64,000 bases of DNA from Thermodesulforhabdus norvegica (lineage in GTDB: Bacteria > Desulfobacterota > Syntrophobacteria > Syntrophobacterales > Thermodesulforhabdaceae), in the NCBI RefSeq assembly GCF_900114975.1, contig NZ_FOUU01000002.1:382363-446362 (forward strand), given 5' to 3'. This document shows positions 34,111-43,491 of the stretch, one piece after another. Position 1 is the first letter of the stretch; each line of letters opens with the position of its first letter. The notes beneath the pieces were generated by a model. That model ran no database searches. It saw only the letters and a list, made by a program, of their open reading frames with translations, and had not been told where the DNA came from. The translations under genes were made by a program, and so were the position numbers.

Positions 34111-34308
34111 ATGGAGGATCGAAAGGATCAGGGAGGCTGGTTGAAATACGTTATAAGGTTTGCACTGTCCTGTGCGGCAGTGTTTCCGGTGTATGCTTTT
34201 TTGTACCTGACTTTTCCGGCTTCTGTGTTTGCCTTTTATTTGATAACGGCGATTTTGGTAATGGTTTTTACTCCCTGGGATGATTTGAAGAAGAAGTTTC
34301 TGTCCTGA
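34111..34308 (+). CDS. small two-helix membrane protein, unknown
   Basis: A 65-residue protein with a charged N-terminus (MEDRKDQGGWLK), two hydrophobic helices (about residues 11-33 and 36-53) and a basic C-terminal tail (DDLKKKFLS). The pattern predicts a hairpin with both ends in the cytoplasm. GGAG lies 7 bases before the ATG and a good promoter precedes it, which supports a real gene. I do not recognise the family. It lies between qmoABC (divergent) and trxAB. Confidence 0.6.
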   Translation: MEDRKDQGGWLKYVIRFALSCAAVFPVYAFLYLTFPASVFAFYLITAILVMVFTPWDDLKKKFLS

Positions 34309-34421
34309 GAGAGCCTTGCTTGTCGGGGAATCGAAGCTACGACTAATTTACTTCCTGAAGTGGTAAAGGTTTGTGGGGGATGGGTCGGAGTGCCGGGGAA
34401 GGGTATTTTTCCAGTACATGA

Positions 34422-34450
34422 TTGACAATAGGATAAGGGGTGGATATAGT
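34422..34450 (+). promoter_or_regulatory. sigma70 promoter of trxA-trxB
   Basis: TTGACA (34422-34427) and TATAGT (34445-34450) are 17 bases apart, a near-consensus promoter about 70 bases upstream of trxA. The preceding 110 bases show no clear terminator for the small membrane-protein gene. Confidence 0.75.
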
Positions 34451-34521
34451 CCAAGTGCTGTGTCTTTCGGAAACGTTCTGGGTGTAATTCATAAGAACTT
34501 GTTTTTGAGGAGAGAATGGCT

Positions 34522-34851
34522 ATGGCGGGAAATATTGTGGAGATCACCGATAAGAATTTTGAGTCTGAAGTGCTTAAATCCGATATTCCCGTACTTGTCG
34601 ATTTTTGGGCAGCATGGTGCGGACCCTGTCGAGCTATAGCTCCGGTGATTGATGAGATTGCCAATGAGTATCATGGTAAGATCAAGGTCGGTAAGTGCAA
34701 CGTGGATGAAAATCCTCAGACGCCCTCCAAATTCGGAATCCGGGCTATTCCCACACTCATCTTCTTTAAAAACGGCAATGTGGTCGATCAGATAACGGGG
34801 GCTGTCGGTAAGTCTCAGATTTCCGCCGTGATCGACCGGCTTATTGCCTAG
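34522..34851 (+). CDS. trxA: thioredoxin
   Basis: A 109-residue thioredoxin with the active-site WCGPC near residue 32 and the cis-proline loop [12 protein letters not shown] near residue 72. It reduces protein disulfides and supplies electrons to reductive enzymes. I prefer ATG 34522 because AGGAG ends 9 bases upstream; ATG 34516 is only 3 bases from it. The thioredoxin reductase gene follows 11 bases later, so the redox pair is made together. Confidence 0.95.
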   Translation: MAGNIVEITDKNFESEVLKSDIPVLVDFWAAWCGPCRAIAPVIDEIANEYHGKIKVGKCNVDENPQTPSKFGIRAIPTLIFFKNGNVVDQITGAVGKSQISAVIDRLIA

Positions 34852-34862
34852 AGTTCCGGACA

Positions 34863-35819
34863 ATGTCGGAAGTGTCTGGCATCTATGATGTGGTTGTTAT
34901 CGGCTCCGGGCCTGCGGGTTGTGCGGCGGGGATTTATGCGGCCCGGTCGAGGTTGAAAACGCTGATATTGGAAAGGTTCGCTCCGGGTGGGCAGTTGCTG
35001 AATTACGAAAAGGTGGAGAATTATCCCGGCTTTGCGGAGCCGATAGAGGCTTTTGAGCTTGCCCGCAGGTTTAACGAACATGTGGATTCCTTCGGTGTTG
35101 AGAGAATTCAGGCCGAAGTAACCGCCCTTGAGGTTCAGGGACCTGTCAAGCAGATCGTGACGGATGGAGCAACCTACCGGGCAAAAACCGTTATAATCGC
35201 CTCCGGTGCTACACCTAGAGCCCTGGGGGTAAGGGGGGAGCGAGAATTTGTGGGCTCCGGCGTTTCCTATTGCGGCGTCTGCGATGCTCCGTTTTTCAGG
35301 GAGCAGGATGTTGCGGTGGTAGGAGGGGGGGACACGGCGGTTGAAGAAGCAGTCTATCTTACCCGCTTTGCCCGTAAGGTGTATCTCATTCACAGGCGTG
35401 ATAGGCTCAGAGCCGCAATGGTTTTACAGGAGAGAGCTAAATCCAATGACAAGATAAGCATATTGTGGAATACTGAGGTGCGCGAAATTCGGGGAGATAG
35501 CGGGGTAGAGGAGGTTGTTCTTTATAATAAGAGCGATGCCAGGGAATATAGTCTACCTGTGAGCGGGGTGTTCATATTCGTCGGTTTAAGTCCCAACGTT
35601 TCTTTTGTGCCTCCGGCAATCGGTAGAGATGATGGAGGCTTTATTGTGACCGATGAAAACATGAGAACTTCCGTACCGGGGGTTTTTGCGGCAGGTGATG
35701 TGAGGTCGAAGCCGTTGCGTCAGATTGTTACGGCCGTAAGTGATGGTGCAATAGCGGCCTATTCTGCCGGCTTGTATATTGAAAACAATGAAGGTATGTG
35801 GCCAACCGTGTCTCCATGA
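34863..35819 (+). CDS. trxB: thioredoxin-disulfide reductase
   Basis: A 318-residue low-molecular-weight flavoprotein that reduces thioredoxin with NADPH. It has the FAD motif VVVIGSGPAGCAAGIYAAR (residues 10-28), the redox disulfide CGVC (Cys137 and Cys140), the nucleotide motif VAVVGGGDTAVEEAVYLT near residue 155 and the C-terminal FAD segment VFAAGDVRSKPLRQI. The cofactor could be NADPH or another donor; the HRRDRLRA segment after the second Rossmann motif favours NADPH. Directly follows trxA. Confidence 0.95.
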   Translation: MSEVSGIYDVVVIGSGPAGCAAGIYAARSRLKTLILERFAPGGQLLNYEKVENYPGFAEPIEAFELARRFNEHVDSFGVERIQAEVTALEVQGPVKQIVTDGATYRAKTVIIASGATPRALGVRGEREFVGSGVSYCGVCDAPFFREQDVAVVGGGDTAVEEAVYLTRFARKVYLIHRRDRLRAAMVLQERAKSNDKISILWNTEVREIRGDSGVEEVVLYNKSDAREYSLPVSGVFIFVGLSPNVSFVPPAIGRDDGGFIVTDENMRTSVPGVFAAGDVRSKPLRQIVTAVSDGAIAAYSAGLYIENNEGMWPTVSP

Positions 35820-35931
35820 GCGTCTCGTTATAATTCCACCGTGCTGTAATTGAGATTAAGATGAGAATCTTTCGGTTATAATGCAGTCAGGCTTCTTTAT
35901 TAGATATTACCATGAGATTTGAGACGATGCG

Positions 35932-36690
35932 ATGCGGGGGATGGATATAAAGCGCAGGGCTTTGTTTGAAATAGTTTGTGTTCTCTTTTGCGTCCTGCTG
36001 GTCGGTGGGTGTGGTACTAACCTGATGGAATTTTATTTTGGAGATCTCTTCGAATCCGGTTCGGAAATAGGTGCGACGCCGGATCAGCTGGTATGGAAAG
36101 GGCTTCAGAGCATTCAGGATAAGGATTATGGAGATGCCCAGAAGGCTTTTGAGCAAATAATTCAGCAATATCCCTACAGCAAGTACGTAGTTCTTGCCGA
36201 ATTGAAGCTTGCAGACGCTTATTATCTGGATGAAAAGTACGAGGAAGCGGCGGCTGCCTATGAGCAGTTTGCCAGGCTTCATCCCGGTAATCCCGTCGTG
36301 CCCTATGTGCTTTATCAGCTGGGAATGTGTTACGCCAATATGGCGCGTTCTATTGATAGGGATCATGGCCAGTTGCGCAGGGCCCTTACGGTTTTTGAGC
36401 GGATTACCCAGGCCTACGCTGGAACGGTTTGGGCTCAAAAAGCCCGGGATAAAGCCGTTGAATGTCGTAAGAAACTTGCCGAGTATGAATTATACGTGGC
36501 ACGCTTTTACATGAAGCGAGGCGAGTACAGAGCGGCCGCAGGCAGGCTCGAATATGCCCTTTCCGAATATCTTTCGGAAATGAACGAAATGGGCAAGGTA
36601 AAAGAGGCTCAAGAAATGCTTGCACGATGTCGAGAGGAAATCGATAAGGGCTTTGACAGGCCGAGTTTGTGGACAAAGCTCGGGTTTTAG
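35932..36690 (+). CDS. bamD: outer membrane assembly lipoprotein BamD
   Basis: A 252-residue lipoprotein with signal peptide and lipobox LVGGC (Cys27 from this start). TPR units follow (QSIQDKDYGDAQKAFEQIIQQYPYS near residue 62, AVVPYVLYQLGMCYANM region, FERITQAYAGTVWAQKA near residue 155). This matches BamD, the essential partner of BamA in outer-membrane protein insertion. ATG 35941 (three codons later) is an equally possible start; Shine-Dalgarno support is weak for both. A TATAAT box at 35877-35882 lies upstream. Confidence 0.88.
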   Translation: MRGMDIKRRALFEIVCVLFCVLLVGGCGTNLMEFYFGDLFESGSEIGATPDQLVWKGLQSIQDKDYGDAQKAFEQIIQQYPYSKYVVLAELKLADAYYLDEKYEEAAAAYEQFARLHPGNPVVPYVLYQLGMCYANMARSIDRDHGQLRRALTVFERITQAYAGTVWAQKARDKAVECRKKLAEYELYVARFYMKRGEYRAAAGRLEYALSEYLSEMNEMGKVKEAQEMLARCREEIDKGFDRPSLWTKLGF

Positions 36691-36786
36691 GCGTATCTGT
36701 TGTTTGATCGACATTTCCGGCCACTACAATTCAATCGAGTTACCCGGTAGATTAAGAAAAAAATTGGGGAAAGGAAGGAAGAGGTC

Positions 36787-38115
36787 ATGGTGCATCCGAA
36801 CGATTTAAACGAGAGGGATCAGAACGAGTTGGAAGCTGGGGTGCCTGAGACTCCTTACCAGGGTATAATGAATCTTGCCGACCTTAAGAAACAGAATATC
36901 AAGTATCTTCTTTACCTGGCCGAGCAGTACGGGATTGAGGGCGCCGCTTCCATGAGGAAGCAGGATCTTATCTTTGCCCTGCTTCAGGCTCATGCAGAAA
37001 GGCAGGGAATAATTTACGGGGAAGGGGTCCTGGAGGTACTGCCCGATGGCTTCGGTTTTCTGAGAACTCAGGATTATAACTACCTACCGGGGCCCGACGA
37101 TATCTATGTATCCCCGTCTCAGATAAGGCGTTTCAATCTGCGAACGGGTGATACGGTTTCCGGGCAGATTCGACCTCCCAAAGACAACGAAAGGTATTTT
37201 GCTCTTCTGAAGGTAGAGGCCATAAACTACGAACCGCCTGAGGTGGCAAAGAACAAGATTCTCTTCGATAATCTTACGCCCATATACCCCAATCGCCGCA
37301 TCAGGCTGGAAACGGACCCCGATAATTTTTCTACCCGAATCATGGACCTGCTGACTCCCATAGGTTTCGGTCAACGCGGATTGATAGTTGCCCCGCCAAG
37401 GACCGGAAAGACCATGCTCCTGCAGAATATTGCCAACGCCATATCTATAAACCATCCCGAGGCCTACCTTATAGTGCTCCTTATTGACGAGCGTCCCGAA
37501 GAAGTGACGGATATGGAACGCAATGTGAGGGCGGAGGTGGTGAGTTCCACCTTTGACGAACCTGCGCAGAGACATGTGCAGGTTGCGGAAATGGTTATCG
37601 AGAAGGCAAAGCGGTTGGTGGAACATAAAAGGGATGTGGTTATACTTCTGGACAGCATTACCAGACTTGCAAGGGCTTACAACACAGTTGTACCTCCAAG
37701 CGGCAAGATTCTTTCGGGAGGTCTGGATTCAAATGCTTTGAACCGTCCTAAAAGGTTTTTCGGGGCGGCGAGAAATATCGAAGAAGGGGGTAGTCTTACT
37801 ATCGTTGCCACGGCCCTGATTGATACCGGAAGCAGAATGGATGAGGTGATTTTCGAAGAATTCAAGGGAACCGGTAACATGGAGATTGTTCTTGATAGAA
37901 GGCTTGCCGACAGAAGGATATTCCCGGCCATAGATATCAATAAATCGGGTACCAGAAAAGAAGAGCTATTACTGCCGCCCGAGGATTTGAATCGCATCTG
38001 GATTCTGAGGAAGCTTCTTTCTCCGCTTAATCCTGTTGATGCGATGGAGTTTCTCCTTGACAAAATGATGGGCACCAGAGATAACGCCGAATTCCTGGCA
38101 TCTATGAGTCAATGA
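36787..38115 (+). CDS. rho: transcription termination factor Rho
   Basis: A 442-residue hexameric RNA helicase. The N-terminal helical Rho_N domain begins [22 protein letters not shown] near residue 27, followed by the cold-shock-like RNA-binding domain ([23 protein letters not shown]). The ATPase core has Walker [13 protein letters not shown] near residue 200, [12 protein letters not shown], the Q-loop region and SGGLDSNAL. The start ATG is preceded by GGAAGGAAGAGG. Three genes, bamD, rho and der, run on the same strand with short gaps. Confidence 0.96.
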   Translation: MVHPNDLNERDQNELEAGVPETPYQGIMNLADLKKQNIKYLLYLAEQYGIEGAASMRKQDLIFALLQAHAERQGIIYGEGVLEVLPDGFGFLRTQDYNYLPGPDDIYVSPSQIRRFNLRTGDTVSGQIRPPKDNERYFALLKVEAINYEPPEVAKNKILFDNLTPIYPNRRIRLETDPDNFSTRIMDLLTPIGFGQRGLIVAPPRTGKTMLLQNIANAISINHPEAYLIVLLIDERPEEVTDMERNVRAEVVSSTFDEPAQRHVQVAEMVIEKAKRLVEHKRDVVILLDSITRLARAYNTVVPPSGKILSGGLDSNALNRPKRFFGAARNIEEGGSLTIVATALIDTGSRMDEVIFEEFKGTGNMEIVLDRRLADRRIFPAIDINKSGTRKEELLLPPEDLNRIWILRKLLSPLNPVDAMEFLLDKMMGTRDNAEFLASMSQ

Positions 38116-38136
38116 ATCGGGATACTAAGAGAGGAT

Positions 38137-39483
38137 ATGGCGATTGTTGCAATTATAGGACGACCTAATGTTGGAAAATCCACCCTGTTTAACCGTTTGA
38201 CGCAGAGCAGGCGTGCCATAGTAGACGATCTTCCGGGAGTTACCCGCGACAGGTTGTATGCCGATGTGGAGTGGCAGGGCAGGCATTTTTTCCTTATGGA
38301 TACTGCGGGCATCATGAGTGATGCTCGAGATGGGGTTGAAGCAGAGGTCCAGGAACAGGTGAAGCTGGCTATCAATGAGTCCGATCTGGTGGTTTTACTG
38401 TGCGATGTACGATCGGGTCTGCATCCCGAAGAAAAAGAGATCGTCAGGGAAATACGACGGGTAGAAAAACCTCTTATCGTTGCGGTAAACAAGGTTGACG
38501 GGCCCAGACAGGAAGAACTGGTGGGAGAGTTCTACGAATTGGGAGTGGAAGAAGTCATACCGTTAAGCGCCATTCACGGACATGGTGTTGAAGATCTGCT
38601 CGATCGAATCGTTGATAAACTCCCAATCCGTAAAGAACCGCCGGTAGATCTTAGTATTCAGGACAACACCGACATTATCCGAATGGCAGTGGTTGGAAGG
38701 CCCAATGTGGGGAAATCTCAGTTCGTGAATTGCCTGCTGGGTATGCCCAGAATGGTTGTCAGTGACATGCCGGGGACGACCAGAGACGCCGTGGATGTGG
38801 AGCTGGAATACAAAAGAAGGCGGTTCGTTCTGGTCGATACGGCCGGTATAAGACGAAGGGCGCGAATCAAGGAGAAGCTGGAAAAGATCTGTGTTGTAAA
38901 ATCTCTGGAAAGTATCGATAAAAGCGATATTGCTGTTATCCTTATTGATGCAACGGAAGGACCCACTGATCAGGATCTGCACATAGGGGGTTATATTCAG
39001 AGGCGGTACAAGGGGTGTATCATAGGTGTTAACAAGTGGGATTTGATTCAGTCCGATAAAAGGGAAGCTCATAGGGTTATTGAGGATGTACGCCGCCGGT
39101 TTCAGTTTCTTCCCTTTGCGCCGGTGGTGCCCATGTCGGCTCTTACGGGGCAAAATGTCCGAAAGGTGCTTAAGCTGGCCCTTGAAGTGTTCGATCAATA
39201 TTCGACCAGAATAGGAACCGGCGTTCTTAACAGAGTCTTTCGAAGTATCCTTGAGAAACATCATCCCCCTCAAAGAGGTGGTCGGCCTCTGAAATTTTAT
39301 TATGTCACACAGCCATCTACGCGCCCGCCGACCTTTGTGCTTTTCTGTAATAGGCCCGATGATATTCATTTTTCTTATGAGCGTTATCTGGTAAACCAGT
39401 TTCGTTCGGCTTTTCAACTGTCTCAGAGTCCTGTCAGGCTTATATTCCGGGGAAGGTCCGGTGGGGTTGCGGAGGAGGCCTAG
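38137..39483 (+). CDS. der: ribosome biogenesis GTPase Der (EngA)
   Basis: A 448-residue protein with two tandem GTPase domains and a C-terminal KH-like domain, needed for 50S assembly. Domain 1 has GRPNVGKSTLFNRL (residue 8), DTAGI and NKVDG; domain 2 has GRPNVGKSQFVN near residue 187, DTAGIRRRAR and NKWD near residue 297. The first codons follow AGAGGAT. The 3' end overlaps the next gene by 23 bases. Confidence 0.96.
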   Translation: MAIVAIIGRPNVGKSTLFNRLTQSRRAIVDDLPGVTRDRLYADVEWQGRHFFLMDTAGIMSDARDGVEAEVQEQVKLAINESDLVVLLCDVRSGLHPEEKEIVREIRRVEKPLIVAVNKVDGPRQEELVGEFYELGVEEVIPLSAIHGHGVEDLLDRIVDKLPIRKEPPVDLSIQDNTDIIRMAVVGRPNVGKSQFVNCLLGMPRMVVSDMPGTTRDAVDVELEYKRRRFVLVDTAGIRRRARIKEKLEKICVVKSLESIDKSDIAVILIDATEGPTDQDLHIGGYIQRRYKGCIIGVNKWDLIQSDKREAHRVIEDVRRRFQFLPFAPVVPMSALTGQNVRKVLKLALEVFDQYSTRIGTGVLNRVFRSILEKHHPPQRGGRPLKFYYVTQPSTRPPTFVLFCNRPDDIHFSYERYLVNQFRSAFQLSQSPVRLIFRGRSGGVAEEA

Positions 39484-40705
39484 GCGCCGTCGTCGTCGAT
39501 ATGTTTTACTGCTTTTGATACTTATTGCCGCCTCTCTGCTGGTCTATCTGAAATGGCCGAAAAGTCCTGAAGTTTCTCGAGAAAGAACCCCGGAGACGGA
39601 AGTGGTCAGGCCCCCCGGGCATGATCCCGGGAAGATTATGGCCCTGCTGCCTTTAAGCGGTCCGCTGAAGGATGAGGGTTTGGCGGCCAGAAGGGGCATG
39701 GAGTTAGCCTTTAAGGATGCCGGAATTGAGGTTTCTCTCTATTATGTGGACTGGGAAAGAGAGAACATCCTTTCATACGTTTCCGAGAGGTCTTTCGGAG
39801 TTTTCTTTGTTCAACTGCCCTTTAGCGAAATCCTGAAAATTGTGGAGCGTCGCCCCGATGCCGTGATTATTGCCCCGACATCTTCGCATGAGGGGTTAAA
39901 GGAGCTTTCGCAGGTCTTCTCATTCGTTGCTACGGATGGCGAAGAAGGCAAGTATGTCGCCTCGCTTGTGAAAGGAACATCGGATGATGTTTCTTCCTTT
40001 GTGATTGTGCTGGAGCCCGATGGGTACGGAAGTGTTCTTTATTCCGCTTTTGAAAAAGCCTGGGATTCCGGAAAAGCACCCTGCCGTGTTGTGAAATGGA
40101 AAGGCGGTCAGGATGAGCCGTGTGATGAGATCAAGTCCGTTATTGCCGGAAAACCTAGAGTGATATGGCTTTCCGGGTCGCCTCAATGGATTAATCAAGT
40201 CTACTCCAGAATAATGAGCCTGGGATATTCGGGTTTTTTTCTGGTACCCTCATATTTCGATCAGCATATGGCCAGGCGGGTTCCTCCAGGTTACTTGAAT
40301 CGATTTATTTTTGTTAGGCCCTGCGTCGGTGATCCTGAATACCATCCCTGGAATTCCTTCTTCGAGCGGTTCAAGAGAAAGTTTCTGCGGGCACCTGAAT
40401 GGATAGACAGCCTCTTTTACGATGCGGCCACTGTTTACGCATCTTACGTTAAAAGCCTGCGCTTGAGAAAAACAGGGCCTTCGGTAACGGTCGCCGATTT
40501 TCGGGCTTTCCTGGGAAGGCAGGAATATTTTGAAGGTGTAAGCGGAATTATGCGTTTTTCCCAAGAAGGCCGCGTCAGCGGATCTTTTCATCTTGCCCTG
40601 TTCAAAGGCGGGATGTTTGTCCCTGCAACGAATTCTATATGCGAAAGTTCAGGCCTTAAGGGTTGTTCCCGAGAATCGGCGAATACTTCGGGTAAAGATA
40701 AATAA
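39461..40705 (+). CDS. periplasmic binding-like protein (type 1 fold, LpoA/LivJ-like), membrane-anchored
   Basis: A 414-residue protein starting at GTG 39461 inside der. The first 40 residues hold a very basic arginine run, then one hydrophobic helix (YVLLLLILIAASLLVYL) that acts as an uncleaved anchor or signal. From about residue 60 a periplasmic-binding type 1 domain follows: IMALLPLSGPLKDEGLAARRGMELAF, typical of branched-chain amino acid receptors and LpoA-like penicillin-binding-protein activators. Ligand and partner are unknown. Its last 118 bases overlap the convergent glycosyltransferase gene. Confidence 0.75.
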   Translation: MGLRRRPRRRRRRYVLLLLILIAASLLVYLKWPKSPEVSRERTPETEVVRPPGHDPGKIMALLPLSGPLKDEGLAARRGMELAFKDAGIEVSLYYVDWERENILSYVSERSFGVFFVQLPFSEILKIVERRPDAVIIAPTSSHEGLKELSQVFSFVATDGEEGKYVASLVKGTSDDVSSFVIVLEPDGYGSVLYSAFEKAWDSGKAPCRVVKWKGGQDEPCDEIKSVIAGKPRVIWLSGSPQWINQVYSRIMSLGYSGFFLVPSYFDQHMARRVPPGYLNRFIFVRPCVGDPEYHPWNSFFERFKRKFLRAPEWIDSLFYDAATVYASYVKSLRLRKTGPSVTVADFRAFLGRQEYFEGVSGIMRFSQEGRVSGSFHLALFKGGMFVPATNSICESSGLKGCSRESANTSGKDK

Positions 40706-41508
40706 AACCGGGCTTCCTCGGTGCGCCCCCTTTTTGCGCAACCTGCTGCATAAATACGGCACTTTTTCTCGAGCATTTTTAACGCCTCCTGCCTTTGTCC
40801 TTTTGACAGAGGCTCTTTGATCAGCAACTTTACAATTGCCTGAATGCGATACCTGTCGAGGGCAGGCACAGATGAAGATAACTGGTCTTCGTGTCCTCCT
40901 CTTTTTATAACAAGGGGTTCTTTCAAAAGCCCGACGGGATGGCGGCATCCTATCCTGAGCCACAGGTCGTAGTCCTCGCAGGCGGGGAGGTTTTCGTCGA
41001 AAAGCCCTACCTCGTCGAAAAGCTTCCTGTGAATCATAACGGCAGAAGGGCTTATCAGACATCGTTCAAGAAGGCGCTCGAAGCAGAGTCCTTCCGGTTT
41101 TTTATGGTATTTCCTGGGATTTACTCTTCGGCCCTTTCGTATCCAGATTTCTTCTGTTTGAGATATGAGCAAATGAGGGTTAGCAAGGATAAAGGCCCAG
41201 TGCCTGAAGAGCTTTTCGGGTTTCCACAGATCGTCTGAGTCCAGAAAAGCGATCCATTCGCCGGAGGAGATGCATATCCCCCGGTTCCTTGCGCTGCTTA
41301 CCCCTGAGTGTTCCTGGTAGAAATAGGTTATTTGAGGGATAAAGCTATCGACGACCCGAGAGGTTTCGTCGGTAGAACCGTCATCTACGACGATTATTTC
41401 CAGCGGACGGACGAACTTCTGAGCCAGTACCGATTTTATTGCTTCGACGAGAAAGCGGGCCCTGTTGTAAGCTGGAATTATAACACTTACGGGAATGGTT
41501 GTGTTCAT
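40588..41508 (-). CDS. glycosyltransferase family 2
   Basis: A 306-residue GT-A fold glycosyltransferase: VSVIIPAYNRARFLVEAIKSV (residue 7), DDGSTDET near residue 41 for nucleotide-sugar binding, and the DxD-type AFLDSDDLW near residue 93. There is no membrane helix, so it works on the cytoplasmic face, probably on a cell-surface polysaccharide. It starts 7 bases after ispH on the same strand, an unusual neighbour. The last 118 bases overlap the opposing periplasmic-binding-like gene. Confidence 0.87.
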   Translation of the reverse strand: MNTTIPVSVIIPAYNRARFLVEAIKSVLAQKFVRPLEIIVVDDGSTDETSRVVDSFIPQITYFYQEHSGVSSARNRGICISSGEWIAFLDSDDLWKPEKLFRHWAFILANPHLLISQTEEIWIRKGRRVNPRKYHKKPEGLCFERLLERCLISPSAVMIHRKLFDEVGLFDENLPACEDYDLWLRIGCRHPVGLLKEPLVIKRGGHEDQLSSSVPALDRYRIQAIVKLLIKEPLSKGQRQEALKMLEKKCRIYAAGCAKRGRTEEARFYLSLPEVFADSREQPLRPELSHIEFVAGTNIPPLNRAR

Positions 41509-41514
41509 CTTGCA

Positions 41515-42366
41515 TCATGAATCGTCGAGTTGCCGTAATGCCTGAACCACGTTGTGAATCAGCCACTGAGGGGTTGATGCGCCGGCAGAAACACCCACGG
41601 TTTTGTATCGGGACATTTCTTTCATGTTGAGATCTTTCTCTGTTTCCACATGGTATGTGGGTATTCCCGTGGAGCGGGCAACTTCGGCAAGCCTTATCGT
41701 GTTTCCGCTGTGGTATCCCCCGACGATCACCATGGCCTCCACAATTCCGGCCAGCTTGCGAACTTCTTCCTGTCTTTCTCTCGTGGCCCCGCATATTGTA
41801 TGTTTAACAACGCCCCCGGGAAACTTCCTCCGAAAGGCTTCCACTATCCCGGCAAAGGTCTTCTCGTTCTGGGTGGTCTGCGCTACCAGGAGCACCTTTG
41901 AACATCCCTGTGGAATCTTTTCCAGGTCATTGACATTTTGAATAACTATGCCTCTACCTTCTGCGTAACCTTTTAGACCGATGACCTCGGCATGGTTTTC
42001 GTCCCCCACGATGATGGTGCTGTATCCCTTGCGGGCATACTGCTTTATGACGGCCTGAACTCTTGCAACCCGTTTGCAGGTTGCGTTTATTACACGATGG
42101 GCTTTACGATACAGCTCCTTTCTCACACCGGGGGGTACGCCGTGAGCACGAATGACCACGATTTTGCCGGTTGCTTCGTCCGGAGATTGAATCTCCTCCA
42201 CGCCCCTTTCTTTAAGCATTGCCAGTACCTGATGGTTGTGTATAAGAGGGCCCAGAGTGCAGATGCATTCGTCGGCCTTTTTGTTACGGATTGCCTCGAG
42301 AGTCATCTCAAGAGCATATCGCACTCCGTTGCAGAATCCCGCGGTTTTTGCGACGATAATCTTCAT
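41515..42366 (-). CDS. ispH: 4-hydroxy-3-methylbut-2-enyl diphosphate reductase (LytB)
   Basis: IspH is the last enzyme of the MEP pathway, reducing HMBPP to IPP and DMAPP. The 283-residue protein carries the three iron-sulfur cysteines in TAGFCNGVRYAL (Cys12), NATCKRVARVQ (near residue 96) and HTICGATRERQEEV (near residue 192), and the substrate contacts in DENHAEVIG near residue 122. It begins 4 bases after the dus stop. Its IPP feeds isoprenoid side chains such as that of menaquinone. Confidence 0.95.
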   Translation of the reverse strand: MKIIVAKTAGFCNGVRYALEMTLEAIRNKKADECICTLGPLIHNHQVLAMLKERGVEEIQSPDEATGKIVVIRAHGVPPGVRKELYRKAHRVINATCKRVARVQAVIKQYARKGYSTIIVGDENHAEVIGLKGYAEGRGIVIQNVNDLEKIPQGCSKVLLVAQTTQNEKTFAGIVEAFRRKFPGGVVKHTICGATRERQEEVRKLAGIVEAMVIVGGYHSGNTIRLAEVARSTGIPTYHVETEKDLNMKEMSRYKTVGVSAGASTPQWLIHNVVQALRQLDDS

Positions 42367-42370
42367 CCTG

Positions 42371-43408
42371 TTAACTCTCCCCGATCAACTTTTTTGCTTC
42401 AAGGAACGACACATTGCTTTTGAGAATTACCTGTTCAAACCATCTGTCGAAAGCACTTAGCATTTCTTTGACCGTTTTGCTCTCATTTATCTTTCCCCGG
42501 AATTCCGAGGATGCCGGGCAACCTCTGGAGAACCACATAAGGTTTTTTCTTATTATAGCCGGATTACGCAAAAAAGAAAGTTCTTCAGGTGCTTCTGCCA
42601 GAAGCCTGATGTAAGCTTTTGCCGTACCGTGAAAGACTGACCAATCGTCAGGGGGTGGGTTCACAGAGTCCGGCCTGAAGTGAGCTGCGCCTGCCTGGAA
42701 GAGCCAGGGGTTTCCTAGAGCGCCTCTGCCGATCATAATCCCGTCACAGCCCGTTTCCCCGTACATCCTGAGCAGATCTTTCAAAGATCCAACGTCCCCG
42801 TTTCCTATCACCGGAACCCGGATGTCTTTTTTAACCTTTTTTATCCATTCCCATTGAGCCTGCCCGGAATAGAGCTGCTTTGCGGTTCTGGCATGGATTG
42901 TAATGGCCGCAACTCCCAGTTCTTCAAGATTTTTGGCAACTTCGCATATGTTTATCGATCCTGAATCCCATCCGAGTCTGAGTTTTACCGTTACCGGCAG
43001 AGTAGATGTTTTCTTAACCCTCTCCACAATCCTGTAGAGGCGGCTGGGTTCTCTCAGAAGAGCTGCTCCTGCTCCTTTCCGGACAACCTTCGGTACAGGA
43101 CAACCGGCATTAATGTCAACTACCGGGGCTCCCAGATCCTCCAGGATTTTTACCGCTTCTTCGAAGGATGCAGGTTCCGATCCGAATAGCTGAAAGGCCT
43201 GCAGGGCAGGAATACTGGAATCAAGAGTCACGTATTTAAAGGATCCGGGATCCTTTCTTCTAAGGCCTTCAGCGCTGATCATTTCAGAAACCACCATTGC
43301 TGCACCGTGCATGGCAACAAGTCGGCGGAAAAGCGTGTGAGTTACTCCCGCCATGGGCGCCATTATAAGCGGATTGTCGAGCCGGAAGCCTCCAACAACA
43401 GGTCCCAT
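42371..43408 (-). CDS. tRNA-dihydrouridine synthase (DusB-like)
   Basis: A 345-residue FMN enzyme that reduces uridine in tRNA D loops. Hallmarks are LIMAPMAGVTHTLFRRL near residue 15, the catalytic loop VDINAGCPVPKVVRKGAGAALL with Cys near residue 99, VKLRLGWDSG near residue 141 and GNGDVGSLKDLL and GRGALGNPWLF in the C-terminal half of the barrel. The + strand promoter of mqnB lies just upstream, so the two genes are divergent. It heads the dus-ispH-glycosyltransferase run. Confidence 0.92.
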   Translation of the reverse strand: MGPVVGGFRLDNPLIMAPMAGVTHTLFRRLVAMHGAAMVVSEMISAEGLRRKDPGSFKYVTLDSSIPALQAFQLFGSEPASFEEAVKILEDLGAPVVDINAGCPVPKVVRKGAGAALLREPSRLYRIVERVKKTSTLPVTVKLRLGWDSGSINICEVAKNLEELGVAAITIHARTAKQLYSGQAQWEWIKKVKKDIRVPVIGNGDVGSLKDLLRMYGETGCDGIMIGRGALGNPWLFQAGAAHFRPDSVNPPPDDWSVFHGTAKAYIRLLAEAPEELSFLRNPAIIRKNLMWFSRGCPASSEFRGKINESKTVKEMLSAFDRWFEQVILKSNVSFLEAKKLIGES

Positions 43409-43418
43409 AATGCGCCTC

Positions 43419-43446
43419 TTGCAGTAATTTTGCTTTTATCTATGAT
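43419..43446 (+). promoter_or_regulatory. promoter of mqnB-mqnD and possibly the secretion operon
   Basis: TTGCAG (43419-43424) and TATGAT (43441-43446) are 16 bases apart, about 45 bases before the mqnB ATG. No further strong promoter or terminator is apparent until the end of gspD, so one long message to 55606 is possible. Confidence 0.5.
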
Positions 43447-43491
43447 TGAAAAGCCTTTAAAAAGGTTTTTGCAAAAAAGCAGGTTATCAAA

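Noticed and set aside
38563..39417. 284-codon minus-strand frame within der
   Set aside because: Mirror frame of a conserved GTPase; low-complexity composition and no start signal.
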